A DNA stretch of 64,000 nucleotides from JACMLC01 sp963817025 (lineage in GTDB: Bacteria; Acidobacteriota; Blastocatellia; Pyrinomonadales; Pyrinomonadaceae): contig CAWFML010000001.1 in the NCBI GenBank assembly GCA_963817025.1, forward strand, positions 620,001 through 684,000, written 5' to 3'. The stretch's first letter is position 1; every line of letters begins with the position of its first letter. The notes under the pieces are model-generated. The model was not told where the DNA came from and made no database searches. It was given only the letters and a program-made list of their open reading frames with translations. Positions 26,197 through 34,963 of the stretch are shown one piece after another. Both the position numbers and the translations under genes were made by a program.

Positions 26197-26305
26197 GGGC
26201 TTGGGGTGGATGCCGCCTTCTACAATTCCTAAACGCTGCTATCAAGAACACCCGACCACGGAGCCGCTGCACACGCAACGCAGTGCTAGTGGCATCATCA
26301 AGTCT
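26132..26305. repeat. Imperfect direct repeat at the end of the STAND gene
   Basis: TGCTGTGGCATCA followed by ATCATCAAGTCT (26132-26160) recurs as TGCTAGTGGCATCATCAAGTCT (26284-26305). The first copy is inside the ATPase coding region and the second lies 88 bases after its stop. Joining the two copies would end the protein at IIKST, so the present C-terminus may come from a local duplication or insertion. Confidence 0.45.
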
Positions 26306-26362
26306 ACTTGAGCGTATCAGACGACGCTCTTATGTGGAATGAAGCTTACGGCCACCAATGTT

Positions 26363-27208
26363 CTACTTCCTGCAACGCTTCGCGAGTTTGATTGGCCCCC
26401 TCATACATCCCAGAGTTTGAATCACGGGTGCTAGGAGTAGAAGATTAGTAAGTAATTGTTCACGAGAAGAACGCACTGAAAAATGCAGACAGTCACCTAT
26501 AATAGAGTGGAGCACATCCCGTGGTAGCTCGGCTGTCCGTATATATAAGTGGTTCCATTGCCTTTGCTCTTTGAGTAGCTGGAGCAATCTCCAGATGACG
26601 CCTGGGTGAGAAAATCTTGGTAAGGTTTCCAGAGCTTTCCTCAAGGCGACTCCTCTTGATGGCTCCTGCAAGTGAGGAGCGAGCCACGTGAACATCCTGA
26701 ATCGCTCATGTGCTGCGGGAATGCTCTGCGCTTCGACAAAGAGGTTTTCCCAATCTATATCACTTAACGGCGGCGCTATCTTGGCTTGCGCTTGTACACG
26801 TTGATAGACATCATTGATAATGCGGGCAGCGGACAAGCCTTCTTGTAGCGCTTTCTTCCTTAACAGGGGAGGCAATTGGAAGCTCAACTCTGCGAGATGT
26901 GCCGCGCGTTCGGATGGGACATTGATTCTGCACGCGGCATCCAGGGCCTCTTTTAGGAGCGAATCCTCCTGTGTTGGTACTAGTGCAGCTAACTTCTTCA
27001 ACGCCTGTGATTGCCACACCGGCTCGTCGAGCGCGCGCGTCGCCCTCAGGGCAGATGAAAACTCCCTTTGTCGCGCCTCCCCCGTCAATCTCGGCAGCAA
27101 TGCGATGATGGTATCGAGCTTAGCTTCCTGCTTGGGAATTTTCTTCGCAATCGCTACTGCGCTTTCCAGTAATGATTCCGGCATGGTGGAGGCGATAGCC
27201 TCCAGCAC
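26363..27208 (-). CDS. Truncated helical-repeat protein, probably a gene remnant
   Basis: A 281-residue reading frame of tandem helical repeats of about 35 residues, with the pattern A(L)..AR.I.(D)...RA..L..LA..LP (SALRATRALDEPVWQSQAL, EALDAACRINVPSERAAHL, EGLSAARIINDVYQRVQAQ). Such repeats are often the sensor half of large STAND or caspase/TIR-type conflict proteins. The frame stays open upstream of its first ATG to about 27290, where it runs into the end of an IS256-type transposase remnant. It is therefore most likely the 3' part of a larger gene decapitated by insertion. It may or may not still be expressed. It faces the four-gene protease cassette tail to tail. Confidence 0.5.
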   Translation of the reverse strand: MLEAIASTMPESLLESAVAIAKKIPKQEAKLDTIIALLPRLTGEARQREFSSALRATRALDEPVWQSQALKKLAALVPTQEDSLLKEALDAACRINVPSERAAHLAELSFQLPPLLRKKALQEGLSAARIINDVYQRVQAQAKIAPPLSDIDWENLFVEAQSIPAAHERFRMFTWLAPHLQEPSRGVALRKALETLPRFSHPGVIWRLLQLLKEQRQWNHLYIRTAELPRDVLHSIIGDCLHFSVRSSREQLLTNLLLLAPVIQTLGCMRGPIKLAKRCRK

Positions 27209-27255
27209 CTCGCCTTTATAGTTTTCATAAGCATAGCCTTCTTTGTACGGGGGTA

Positions 27256-27390
27256 TCAGATGAATTGTGTAAACGAGTTTCCATCCAACGTCGGCACGCG
27301 CCCTTCAAAGATAATTGAAAAAGCTTGCATCGCCTGCCTCCGGTTCTTGACCGGCATCGTCCACTTTTTTGCAATGTTGCGCTGCAAGTA
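27256..27390 (-). mobile_element. IS256 (mutator)-type element remnant, 3' end
   Basis: On the minus strand the frame ending at 27256 reads LHYLQRNIAKKWTMPVKNRR then AFSIIFEGRVPTLDGN, the C-terminal end typical of IS256-family transposases (KKWTMP followed by F.GR.P). Just beyond is TTTACACAATTCATCTGATA, which looks like an IS256-type terminal inverted repeat. The rest of the element is gone: at about 27390 the sequence switches to an IS1-type remnant in the opposite orientation. Confidence 0.5.
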
Positions 27391-27713
27391 ATGCAAGCTG
27401 TGATTGATGGTGCACCGCATGCTGAGAGCTATTTCAGTGATGCCTTTCTCACCTATCGAGAGTTGTGCTGGTGGGGCGCTCATCAGTCAACGTATGGCAA
27501 GTCGGAAACCTATTCAGTTGAAGCGACAACGCCGAGTTGCGTCACTACCTAGCACGCTTGGTTCGTAAAACGCGCTGCTTCTCAAAGCGCATTGAGGCGC
27601 TACGTCGTGCTGTTGAGTTATTTGTCTGGTGCCGGAACTGGCGACGGTTGCGCAAGCAGCAACGCCCGCGCTATCCAATACACTTGAGCGATTCCGGTTC
27701 TTCTCTGATTTAG
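27391..27713 (+). pseudogene. IS1-family transposase fragment with frameshift
   Basis: From 27391 the plus strand reads APHAESYFSDAFLTYREL, then KSETYSVE, and after a shift of one base near 27522 it continues NAELRHYLARLVRKTRCFSK, IEALRRAVELFVWC and LRKQQRPRYPIHL to a TAG at 27711-27713. Intact relatives have SVEGDNAELRHYLARL, so one base has been lost from the Gly-Asp codons. The N-terminal part is missing. It is a dead remnant. Confidence 0.65.
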
Positions 27714-28219
27714 ACAGTCCCGTAGATAATAAATGTTGACATCTCTTCTCTTTAGAAATATGGTACCGACCTATGCGGTTGCTCCATTGAAGGAATTGTC
27801 AGGCAAACCTGAGAGGTTGCATGGCAGGCTGACTTCTCTAGAGTAAACGCATCAGACGCTGGTCCTCCTCGCAATTGTTGTGAGCATTTTAAAATTCATT
27901 ACCTCTGATAATTGTCAGCGGAGTTTTATAGTGCTCACATCCCAGCCATTTTGTTAACGGCTTTGCAATTGCGACATGCTCTATTATCTAACTTGTTTAA
28001 TCATGGGGGCAATTCCCTAAACTCATCCAGAACAAGTGCGGTCTCACAATTTGAACGCTTAAAATTTCAATTCCGGCTTGGCTCTAAGTCAGAGTGTATT
28101 GGCCGTCGTCGCGTCTCTGGAGCGTCCGATACCTAATAGCACTGGCTAATTCTCTATCTTCTATTTGCCAGTCAATTATTGAGAGTGGTGGTCGAATCAT
28201 CTCTTCGGAGTGAATCACA
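27714..28219. other. AT-rich spacer upstream of the SEDS-PBP cassette
   Basis: About 500 bases with no supportable gene. The base composition is visibly more AT-rich than both neighbours, as often seen around old insertions and upstream regions of acquired operons. It should contain the promoter for the gene at 28220, but no convincing -35/-10 pair stood out. Confidence 0.4.
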
Positions 28220-31200
28220 ATGCTAGACTATCGTCTATGGCAATTCGTTGGAATCTTTGTAGCCTGTTGTACGATCCTCCTTATCCTATTACTTGTTCTG
28301 CAAAAACACCGCGGGAGAATCCGTGTCTGGGGATTTATCTTACTCTCAATCGTCCCGCTGGCGTTCGTGATATTAGCTATAAATTATTTCAGAGCTTACC
28401 AGTCAAACCCGTACTTTGTTGAATTAGGGCAATTCTTCCCAATCCCTGATAGAAGCAACGTGGAAACACCGCCTATCACTATCGGGGACAATGCCCATTA
28501 CCCGGATGTGCTGTTATCCGGTTTTGAGGGACTTTTTGAGCTTTCCTATGAACGCCAGACGGGAACGGGAGATGCTCCTAACAATCTCGTTATTGAGACA
28601 GTTGATTTAAAACAACCCTTAACCCTCTATGAGGTAACCGGAAGAAACAACAAAGAGTCTCGGCAGGTCATAAGTGGTACTGGAAGACAGAGAGCGAGCT
28701 TGCCCATCCACTCGCCTGCGCAATTCAGAATCGTCATTGAATCTCACTCGGAAAATGCGACGGGGGGAGACAGTGTTGCTGTTGAGGTCGTCATCAGGGT
28801 CGAAGATGCTTTGTTGATTGTCTACCATCCGCAGCCGTTTCGGTTCATCTCGCTGGCTGGACTGCCTAAACACAAGAATGAAAAAGGCGAGGAGGTGCGA
28901 CTGGTTCGCATCACAGATGATCCTGACCCGGTAGTGGATGTGGATGCCGCCCAAACGTTTCTCGCCACTATTTCGGTCAGGCCGACCAGACAGGCTGGCA
29001 ACGTGCGCACGTTCCTCGAATTGCCCATTCAGGCTCAGGAGGGGACAGACGGCCCCAGAGATTTCGTCGTCAATAACGGCCTGACCAAGCTCGGATACAG
29101 CTTTGGCACAGAGGTTCTTATTGGAAGCCAGCGCGGGACACTGATTACAGTTGCGGCCCCTTCGGCTCCGGTGGGCAAGTGGATATTAATTATCTTATTG
29201 CTGTGGGCGCTCCCGATTTTCTCCTTTCTCAGCTCGAGTTTTATCTCACGTTCTAACGGTCTTTGGATGCTCCTCCCGATTCTGCAAATGTTGCTGGCAG
29301 TGCGGATAGTTTTGAGCGTCAGGACTTACCTGTTTCCGCCCTACAATGCCGAAGGGGTAGAGAGTGCGCTGTGGGGCGCTTTGTTTATTCCGCTGATGAT
29401 TTTTTGCGGGTTGTTTGGCGCTACCTTACGACTCCTCTTCGAGCGCGGAAGCGAAACGGACAGCGGACGTTTCAGTGGTCTCAAAAGGACTTATAGCTTC
29501 TTTAAATCTTTTCCGCCTTTCTATTATTGGCTGAGTACGATTGTAATATTGCCCCTGATATATTACTTGCTGCAATCCTCTTCGCAGCGTACGAGTTACC
29601 TCTTCAATTTCACTAAATCATTTGAGTGGTCGTCTTTCTCGAAACCGATGTGGCTGCTGGTGGCTGTCCCCCCGCTCATTTGGGGAGGGACTTTGGCAAT
29701 TCATTGGTGGATAACGCGCAGGTATGTGCGAAGCGGCGGAGAAGAGAATAAGAATTATGGCGCGCCGACGCATGACCCGATTCTTTATGCCCTGGAAAAC
29801 CCTCCTGCGGCGGCAGGGCCGGAACCTGACAAGCCGAGGCGAAAGGGACGCATCGTATCTTTTCTCCGCGGCATTCTGCGATTGCACAAGCGCCTGAGAG
29901 CATGGAGCGGGGCGGTGAGCGCAGCCTTAGAGAGTATTCTCGTCATACTCATATTGATAGGAGTATTGGGTGTCTTCTCCCTGCTCGGACTACGCAGTAA
30001 GGACATCTTGCTCAGGGCCGTGCCGATGCGCACCAGTGCGGCCTTCCAACTATTAGGCTTGATATTAACCATACGGTTGCTGGCAATCTTCTTCTACCAG
30101 GACTGGCAGCGGTTGAATGACCCCTTGCGCGGGCGCGGCTTGTGGGGGTATCTGGTCATCTTCATTGCGCCGCTTTTATTCATCGCGCTGCCATACATGG
30201 CCTCTAGCGACGCTGGCTCGATTTTGGTCAACTGGCCTCCCCTTCTGGGCATGGCGCTAGTCGTCACTGGGTCTTCCATATTCTTGAAGAAGGTGCCAGG
30301 CAAATGGCGCTGGGCTTCCATCGGGTTGGCCTCACTTCTACTGTTGGGGGTCGCTCTGGTCTTCAGCGGAACGAAAAGCATCCCCGGCCTCAGCGACTTG
30401 CTGGTGGAGAAGATGCCGAAATCTACCATCACGCAACGTGTTCTCATCAGGGAAGGACAACGGCGCGCCGAGCGTGCCGCGTTGATGGGGGGCACGGGAC
30501 TGATAGGCGCGATGGAACAGTTTTGGATGATGTCCAACTATGCGGCCAACGGCGGCCAGATAGGATACAAGCAAGATGACAAACCTGCGATTGTGCCTGT
30601 CCCGGAAGGGAAATGGGATAACCGCGGCAAACCTATTGATGCCAGAGCGAGTTTCGCCCTAGTTTCATTGAGCGATGCTGTTTTTTCGGTCTATGTCTTA
30701 GGTGAACATGGCTTCTGGGGCGGGTTGTGCCTGATATTGCTCTACCTGCTCCTTTTCGTTGTCGTGAGCCGGAAAGCCATTCGCTCATTCCCGGATTCCG
30801 TCATGCGCATCACGCTGCTGATCGGAGTCGCTCTAGCCATAGTGTTCCCGGCAATCTACGTTGCGGCGGCTAACGTCAACGGCGCTATTTTTACCGGGCA
30901 GGATATGCCGCTGCTGGGTTTGCGCTCTCACACAGACCTCCTTCACAACGGCCTCTTGCTACTGCTCCTTGCTTCAGGGCTGGCTACCGCCGGTCTTTCC
31001 AGCCAGCCGCTTGCCGCTGAAAGCACTGGCTGGCAGATTGCCAAGCGCAATCGAGTGTTCCTGATCCTGCTCCTTGTAGTGCCGACGCTGTGGACGATCT
31101 GGTGTATGAGGGACATCGCTATCGTCAATCAGGAAAAGAATAAAGACACTTTTACGCTTGAATATCTCAATGAAGAGTTACAGGGGTTGATTGACAAAGG

Positions 31201-33460
31201 TTATATCAGAGCAAAGATGACCGGCGCGAGGAACGAGTTGGATTATGACCGCGGGATGACACGCGCCATCACCGGCGATGTCCTAGGCGAACTTATAAGC
31301 AAGTATAATGGTCGGACTCAGCGTGGCGATGAGCACGACGAGGGGCAGTGGTTTCAGATAGACACCAAGAGCGGCACTGTGACTGTTAACCGCACTCGTT
31401 ATTACCATCGCTCTCCTTTCCGCGCGCGGGAGAAGTGGCAGGGAGCTATCACCGAAGGCAATGAGAAACCGACGGATGTCCTTTCAGGAGCCGGTATTAA
31501 TCTCAGGCTCAAGTCTGCCCCGGCAAACGATCAGTTAATCAAACCCGGTGCGACCATTGAGACCGTCAATCTGAACACTCCGCAACCGAATTACCCGTCG
31601 AGTCGCGGCTTCCGCGTCATAGATAGAGTGGCGGACAAGAACGGGACACTGAGGGAAAGAACACTGTTCCGTATTTACACCGTGGCCGGCGCGGACGGAG
31701 CCGTGCTGGCCCCGGAGTCTGACATCATTTACCTAAACGGCGTTCGGTTATTCCATGAAGGGCGGTCGCTGCCCGTCCGCCTGGACTATATGGATACCAT
31801 TGCCGTCGCCGCGGTGGAGGACAATGCAAATCCGAAACGCGAGTTGGAGAGGCCGCCACGCTATCTATTCACTTTTCAACATAGCGAGCCGGCGACATTC
31901 TCATATGTGGCTTGGTTCAACGGTGAGACGCAGAGGGTCTATCCGCAAAGCGATGCCTTGCCTATGGCGCTGCTGACTGCTGAAGCTATCGAAAGAGAGA
32001 CGACAGAAAGGACTCTTTCACTGCCTCTGACGCTCAACTCGAAGCTCAATCGTGAGGTCTATGAGCTATTGGGTGAATGGCGTGCCGGTGTTCCAAGGCC
32101 GCGTCGCCCGGTGTTGCCGCCTATTAAAGAAGGAACGTCACGGCGCATGGCTGTGACGCTGATGAATCCTGAAAACGGAGATTTGCTCGCGCTCGCTTCG
32201 GACAACGGCAACACCTACTATCCCGAGGATGAAGATGACGCGCGCAGGCTTCGCACCCAAGCCAACGCCATCAACGGCAACTTCATGCGGCATATCATTG
32301 GCTCAACTGTCAAACCCTTCACTGCCGCCGCGACGTTGTACAGCTATCCCTCGCTGACAGAGATGACCATCATAGATCAGCGTGCAGATAAACGTACGGT
32401 GTTCGGCAAAATCATGGGCGATGGGCAGAGGGGCGACGCAAAGTCGTGGATTACGACGCGTGGGCGGCGCACAAGTGTCGGGTGGAATGACTTCCTTCCG
32501 TTCTCGGATAATCTCTACGCCGTTGCCCTGGGCCTCATCGGGCTGACTCAACAGGATGGCAGTGGCTCTGTGCCATTCAGCAATAAAGATGCACAGGGGT
32601 TGCACATGCAATTTGGTACTGGGCCTGTGCAGAGGAATCAACCGCTGTTTGTCAACGATGTGTTCAGCGACGACGCCGACAAACAATTCAATGTCGGTAA
32701 TCTCGAACTCACGCCGCTGGCGGGAAACTACGTCAAGCTGTTCGGCGTGCGTCATGATGCCAAGGTCAACGATTATGACACGGGCGTTTGGGACAATGCT
32801 CAGTCGCTGGGCTTGCTGAGGAGCGTCGGCGACAACGCTAATCTCTTTGCCGTCTCACCGGCGCGCACAAACCTCAATCTGACGCATGTGTCAAAGACGT
32901 GGGAACTCCGCTCCATCCTGCTCGGGGGCGGGGTTGAAGGAGATGAGAAGTATGGCAACTTGGGCAGTGAATGGTGCAACGTCCTGATGGGACAGGCTTT
33001 CTCAAGAATAGTCATGGGAAAGGAAGTCAAGGCCAGAATCGTGCTTCACGAACAGCAGCCATTTCAAGGCTGGAACGAGACTGCCCCGTGGAGGTTTGAG
33101 TTGTTGAGAGGATTGGAGGGTGTAGCAAACACCCCCGGCGGGACAGCCTATGATGAAATACACGCATTCAGCACGCGCATCAACCGTAGCCCTTCCGGCA
33201 ATGGCGGCGACAGATATTTCACGGTCTTTTCCAAAACGGGAACTCTCTACAAAGATGAGTTGAAGGGAACCGTCCCGGACACGATCTACATTTTCGCGGC
33301 TGGCTTCTGGAATAATTCTCTGCGCCGACTCGAAGGCTCCGTGGTCGGAGTGATATATCTCGAACAAGGCGGCGCGGAGAACTCGCAGAAGTTTGCCAGA
33401 GAGTTGCTTGAATTATTAAATCAATACTATCGCTGGGACGCTCCTGCGGGACGTTCATGA
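28220..33460 (+). CDS. Fused SEDS polymerase (FtsW/RodA-like) and penicillin-binding transpeptidase
   Basis: A 1746-residue membrane protein. CGGAGTGA before ATG 28220 supports the start. Two N-terminal membrane helices precede a periplasmic-type beta region (about 70-310). A multi-helix part (about 320-960) follows, whose end matches SEDS glycosyltransferases: LSDAVFSVYVLGEHGFWGG (Asp819 at the family's DF-type acidic position) and HTDLLHNGLLLLLLASGL. After another helix near 970 comes an extracytoplasmic part with a class B-like transpeptidase: Ser1362 in STVK, SDN at 1429-1431 and KTG at 1672-1674. It would both polymerise and cross-link peptidoglycan. These two activities are normally separate proteins (RodA-PBP2, FtsW-PBP3). 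It is first in a cassette with kinase and phosphatase genes. Confidence 0.85.
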   Translation: MLDYRLWQFVGIFVACCTILLILLLVLQKHRGRIRVWGFILLSIVPLAFVILAINYFRAYQSNPYFVELGQFFPIPDRSNVETPPITIGDNAHYPDVLLSGFEGLFELSYERQTGTGDAPNNLVIETVDLKQPLTLYEVTGRNNKESRQVISGTGRQRASLPIHSPAQFRIVIESHSENATGGDSVAVEVVIRVEDALLIVYHPQPFRFISLAGLPKHKNEKGEEVRLVRITDDPDPVVDVDAAQTFLATISVRPTRQAGNVRTFLELPIQAQEGTDGPRDFVVNNGLTKLGYSFGTEVLIGSQRGTLITVAAPSAPVGKWILIILLLWALPIFSFLSSSFISRSNGLWMLLPILQMLLAVRIVLSVRTYLFPPYNAEGVESALWGALFIPLMIFCGLFGATLRLLFERGSETDSGRFSGLKRTYSFFKSFPPFYYWLSTIVILPLIYYLLQSSSQRTSYLFNFTKSFEWSSFSKPMWLLVAVPPLIWGGTLAIHWWITRRYVRSGGEENKNYGAPTHDPILYALENPPAAAGPEPDKPRRKGRIVSFLRGILRLHKRLRAWSGAVSAALESILVILILIGVLGVFSLLGLRSKDILLRAVPMRTSAAFQLLGLILTIRLLAIFFYQDWQRLNDPLRGRGLWGYLVIFIAPLLFIALPYMASSDAGSILVNWPPLLGMALVVTGSSIFLKKVPGKWRWASIGLASLLLLGVALVFSGTKSIPGLSDLLVEKMPKSTITQRVLIREGQRRAERAALMGGTGLIGAMEQFWMMSNYAANGGQIGYKQDDKPAIVPVPEGKWDNRGKPIDARASFALVSLSDAVFSVYVLGEHGFWGGLCLILLYLLLFVVVSRKAIRSFPDSVMRITLLIGVALAIVFPAIYVAAANVNGAIFTGQDMPLLGLRSHTDLLHNGLLLLLLASGLATAGLSSQPLAAESTGWQIAKRNRVFLILLLVVPTLWTIWCMRDIAIVNQEKNKDTFTLEYLNEELQGLIDKGYIRAKMTGARNELDYDRGMTRAITGDVLGELISKYNGRTQRGDEHDEGQWFQIDTKSGTVTVNRTRYYHRSPFRAREKWQGAITEGNEKPTDVLSGAGINLRLKSAPANDQLIKPGATIETVNLNTPQPNYPSSRGFRVIDRVADKNGTLRERTLFRIYTVAGADGAVLAPESDIIYLNGVRLFHEGRSLPVRLDYMDTIAVAAVEDNANPKRELERPPRYLFTFQHSEPATFSYVAWFNGETQRVYPQSDALPMALLTAEAIERETTERTLSLPLTLNSKLNREVYELLGEWRAGVPRPRRPVLPPIKEGTSRRMAVTLMNPENGDLLALASDNGNTYYPEDEDDARRLRTQANAINGNFMRHIIGSTVKPFTAAATLYSYPSLTEMTIIDQRADKRTVFGKIMGDGQRGDAKSWITTRGRRTSVGWNDFLPFSDNLYAVALGLIGLTQQDGSGSVPFSNKDAQGLHMQFGTGPVQRNQPLFVNDVFSDDADKQFNVGNLELTPLAGNYVKLFGVRHDAKVNDYDTGVWDNAQSLGLLRSVGDNANLFAVSPARTNLNLTHVSKTWELRSILLGGGVEGDEKYGNLGSEWCNVLMGQAFSRIVMGKEVKARIVLHEQQPFQGWNETAPWRFELLRGLEGVANTPGGTAYDEIHAFSTRINRSPSGNGGDRYFTVFSKTGTLYKDELKGTVPDTIYIFAAGFWNNSLRRLEGSVVGVIYLEQGGAENSQKFARELLELLNQYYRWDAPAGRS

Positions 33461-33488
33461 AATTTCATGGCTGAAGTAGAGATTGTTA

Positions 33489-34928
33489 ATGCTGGATGAC
33501 TTGCCTGACAGGTATGCAAAAATTCCCAGCTGCGAGGGAGACCCGCGGTTGCTGGCGAGGGCATTGCTGAACGTGCTTGACCAATATCCTCCGCCCGCGA
33601 GCGCGCACACCGTCATTTACGTGCTTTATCATACGGCGGATACACACCGTCTTTGGTTATCTACGACGACTGCCGCCGGAGAGTTATGCAAGCATCTGCT
33701 TGAAGCTTATCAGAATGAACTCGCGCTGCTCAAAAGTTGCTCGTTGGACGATAGCGTAATGTTTGCATGGAGCTTTGAGATAGCGCCAACCGCAGAGCCG
33801 CACATACTGGAATTGAAATATATCAGGCGGCGGCAGCAACCGCTGGCAACTTTAGAAATCATCTTCCGCGATTTTGATAAAGGGGGACAGCCGGAAGTTT
33901 TGAATCTGGTGATGCGTTCGCAGCCACCGCTCAAGGATAATGCGTCGCTGCTCGCTGTCGCAGAGGCCAAGTCGCCGTCGATTCGCGTGGCCCCGCACGT
34001 AGACAGCTTTCAGCGCGGACTCAGGTGGAGCCGTCGTCTGGTTTACCTGACCAGAGAGTGGAACTGGTTCAGGGTCGGCCCGCATCCGGCCTGTGAATTT
34101 GTCTGTGAGCCACTTGAGCAGACATGGACTGTGGTCTTTCAGGAGAAAGACAGGCAGTTGCTGATTGCAGAGAACGCGGAAGGCATGAAGGTGCTGCGCA
34201 AAAGCGAAAGCAGTTCGGAGTTGATTTTGCGAGAGGCATCCACCGAAGTGCGCATGGAAGTCCGTATCCTCGTCCCTGCGCCAACGTTCGAGGCGCAGAT
34301 GCAGCAGAACAGAGTTCCGATTTGCGACTTGCACATCACTTCAAGGGTGCTGCCGCTCGGTCCGGCATTAGGCTACGGGTACGTTGCCGATGAACTTAAA
34401 AGATATTCCGGGCAGGCGATCCGCAGTTGCATACGTTTGTCCGTTGACGGCGCGTATTTGTTCCTCGTTGAGCATGAACAGGTTTATTGTATGGATCATC
34501 AAGGCTCAAGCCCGCGCCTGCTTCAACCGGGGGATAGCATAGTGTTCGACGGGATGGTCGCGACATGGCAGCCGTTCGCGTTGGAAAATAGCGATCCATT
34601 GTCCGCCTACTTCTGCGGGCAATTGACATTCGACAAGCCGATCAGACGCCGTCTGGCGACAAACATCAAACGATCGTTAAGGGACATATTCTTTGAGCAT
34701 CTGGATGAGTTACAAGGGCAGGTGTTTTTAATATCTGAAAACGGATTTGACTTTCGCTTGCAGCCCCCCGGAGGCGCGAGTGCGCGGCCCGTTTGGGTTA
34801 AATCGGATAGGCTCAGCCAGTTCGAATTATATGCGTCAGGAGAGGCCAGATGGAGCTTGGAAAACTTTTCAACGGATTGCGTTGAGTTTATTGTCGGGTC
34901 AACCCGCTTTTGCCTCGCCGCGACCTGA
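33489..34928 (+). CDS. Unrecognised protein of the SEDS-PBP/kinase cassette
   Basis: A 479-residue cytoplasmic-looking protein with no signal peptide or membrane segment. ATG 33489 is preferred to TTG 33483. The sequence is beta-rich in its second half. Two stretches (FRVGPHPACEFVCEPLEQTW near residue 200, and LQPGDSIVFDGMVATW near 345) faintly resemble FHA-domain strands, which would suit a kinase operon, but the canonical GR, S and H residues are not clearly present. It lies 28 bases after the SEDS-PBP gene and is followed by the kinase-like gene at 34964, so it probably serves as scaffold or regulator. No firm family assignment is possible. Confidence 0.6.
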   Translation: MLDDLPDRYAKIPSCEGDPRLLARALLNVLDQYPPPASAHTVIYVLYHTADTHRLWLSTTTAAGELCKHLLEAYQNELALLKSCSLDDSVMFAWSFEIAPTAEPHILELKYIRRRQQPLATLEIIFRDFDKGGQPEVLNLVMRSQPPLKDNASLLAVAEAKSPSIRVAPHVDSFQRGLRWSRRLVYLTREWNWFRVGPHPACEFVCEPLEQTWTVVFQEKDRQLLIAENAEGMKVLRKSESSSELILREASTEVRMEVRILVPAPTFEAQMQQNRVPICDLHITSRVLPLGPALGYGYVADELKRYSGQAIRSCIRLSVDGAYLFLVEHEQVYCMDHQGSSPRLLQPGDSIVFDGMVATWQPFALENSDPLSAYFCGQLTFDKPIRRRLATNIKRSLRDIFFEHLDELQGQVFLISENGFDFRLQPPGGASARPVWVKSDRLSQFELYASGEARWSLENFSTDCVEFIVGSTRFCLAAT

Positions 34929-34963
34929 GCCTCAAACTTGTCACCAAAAGAGAGGAGATGAAT

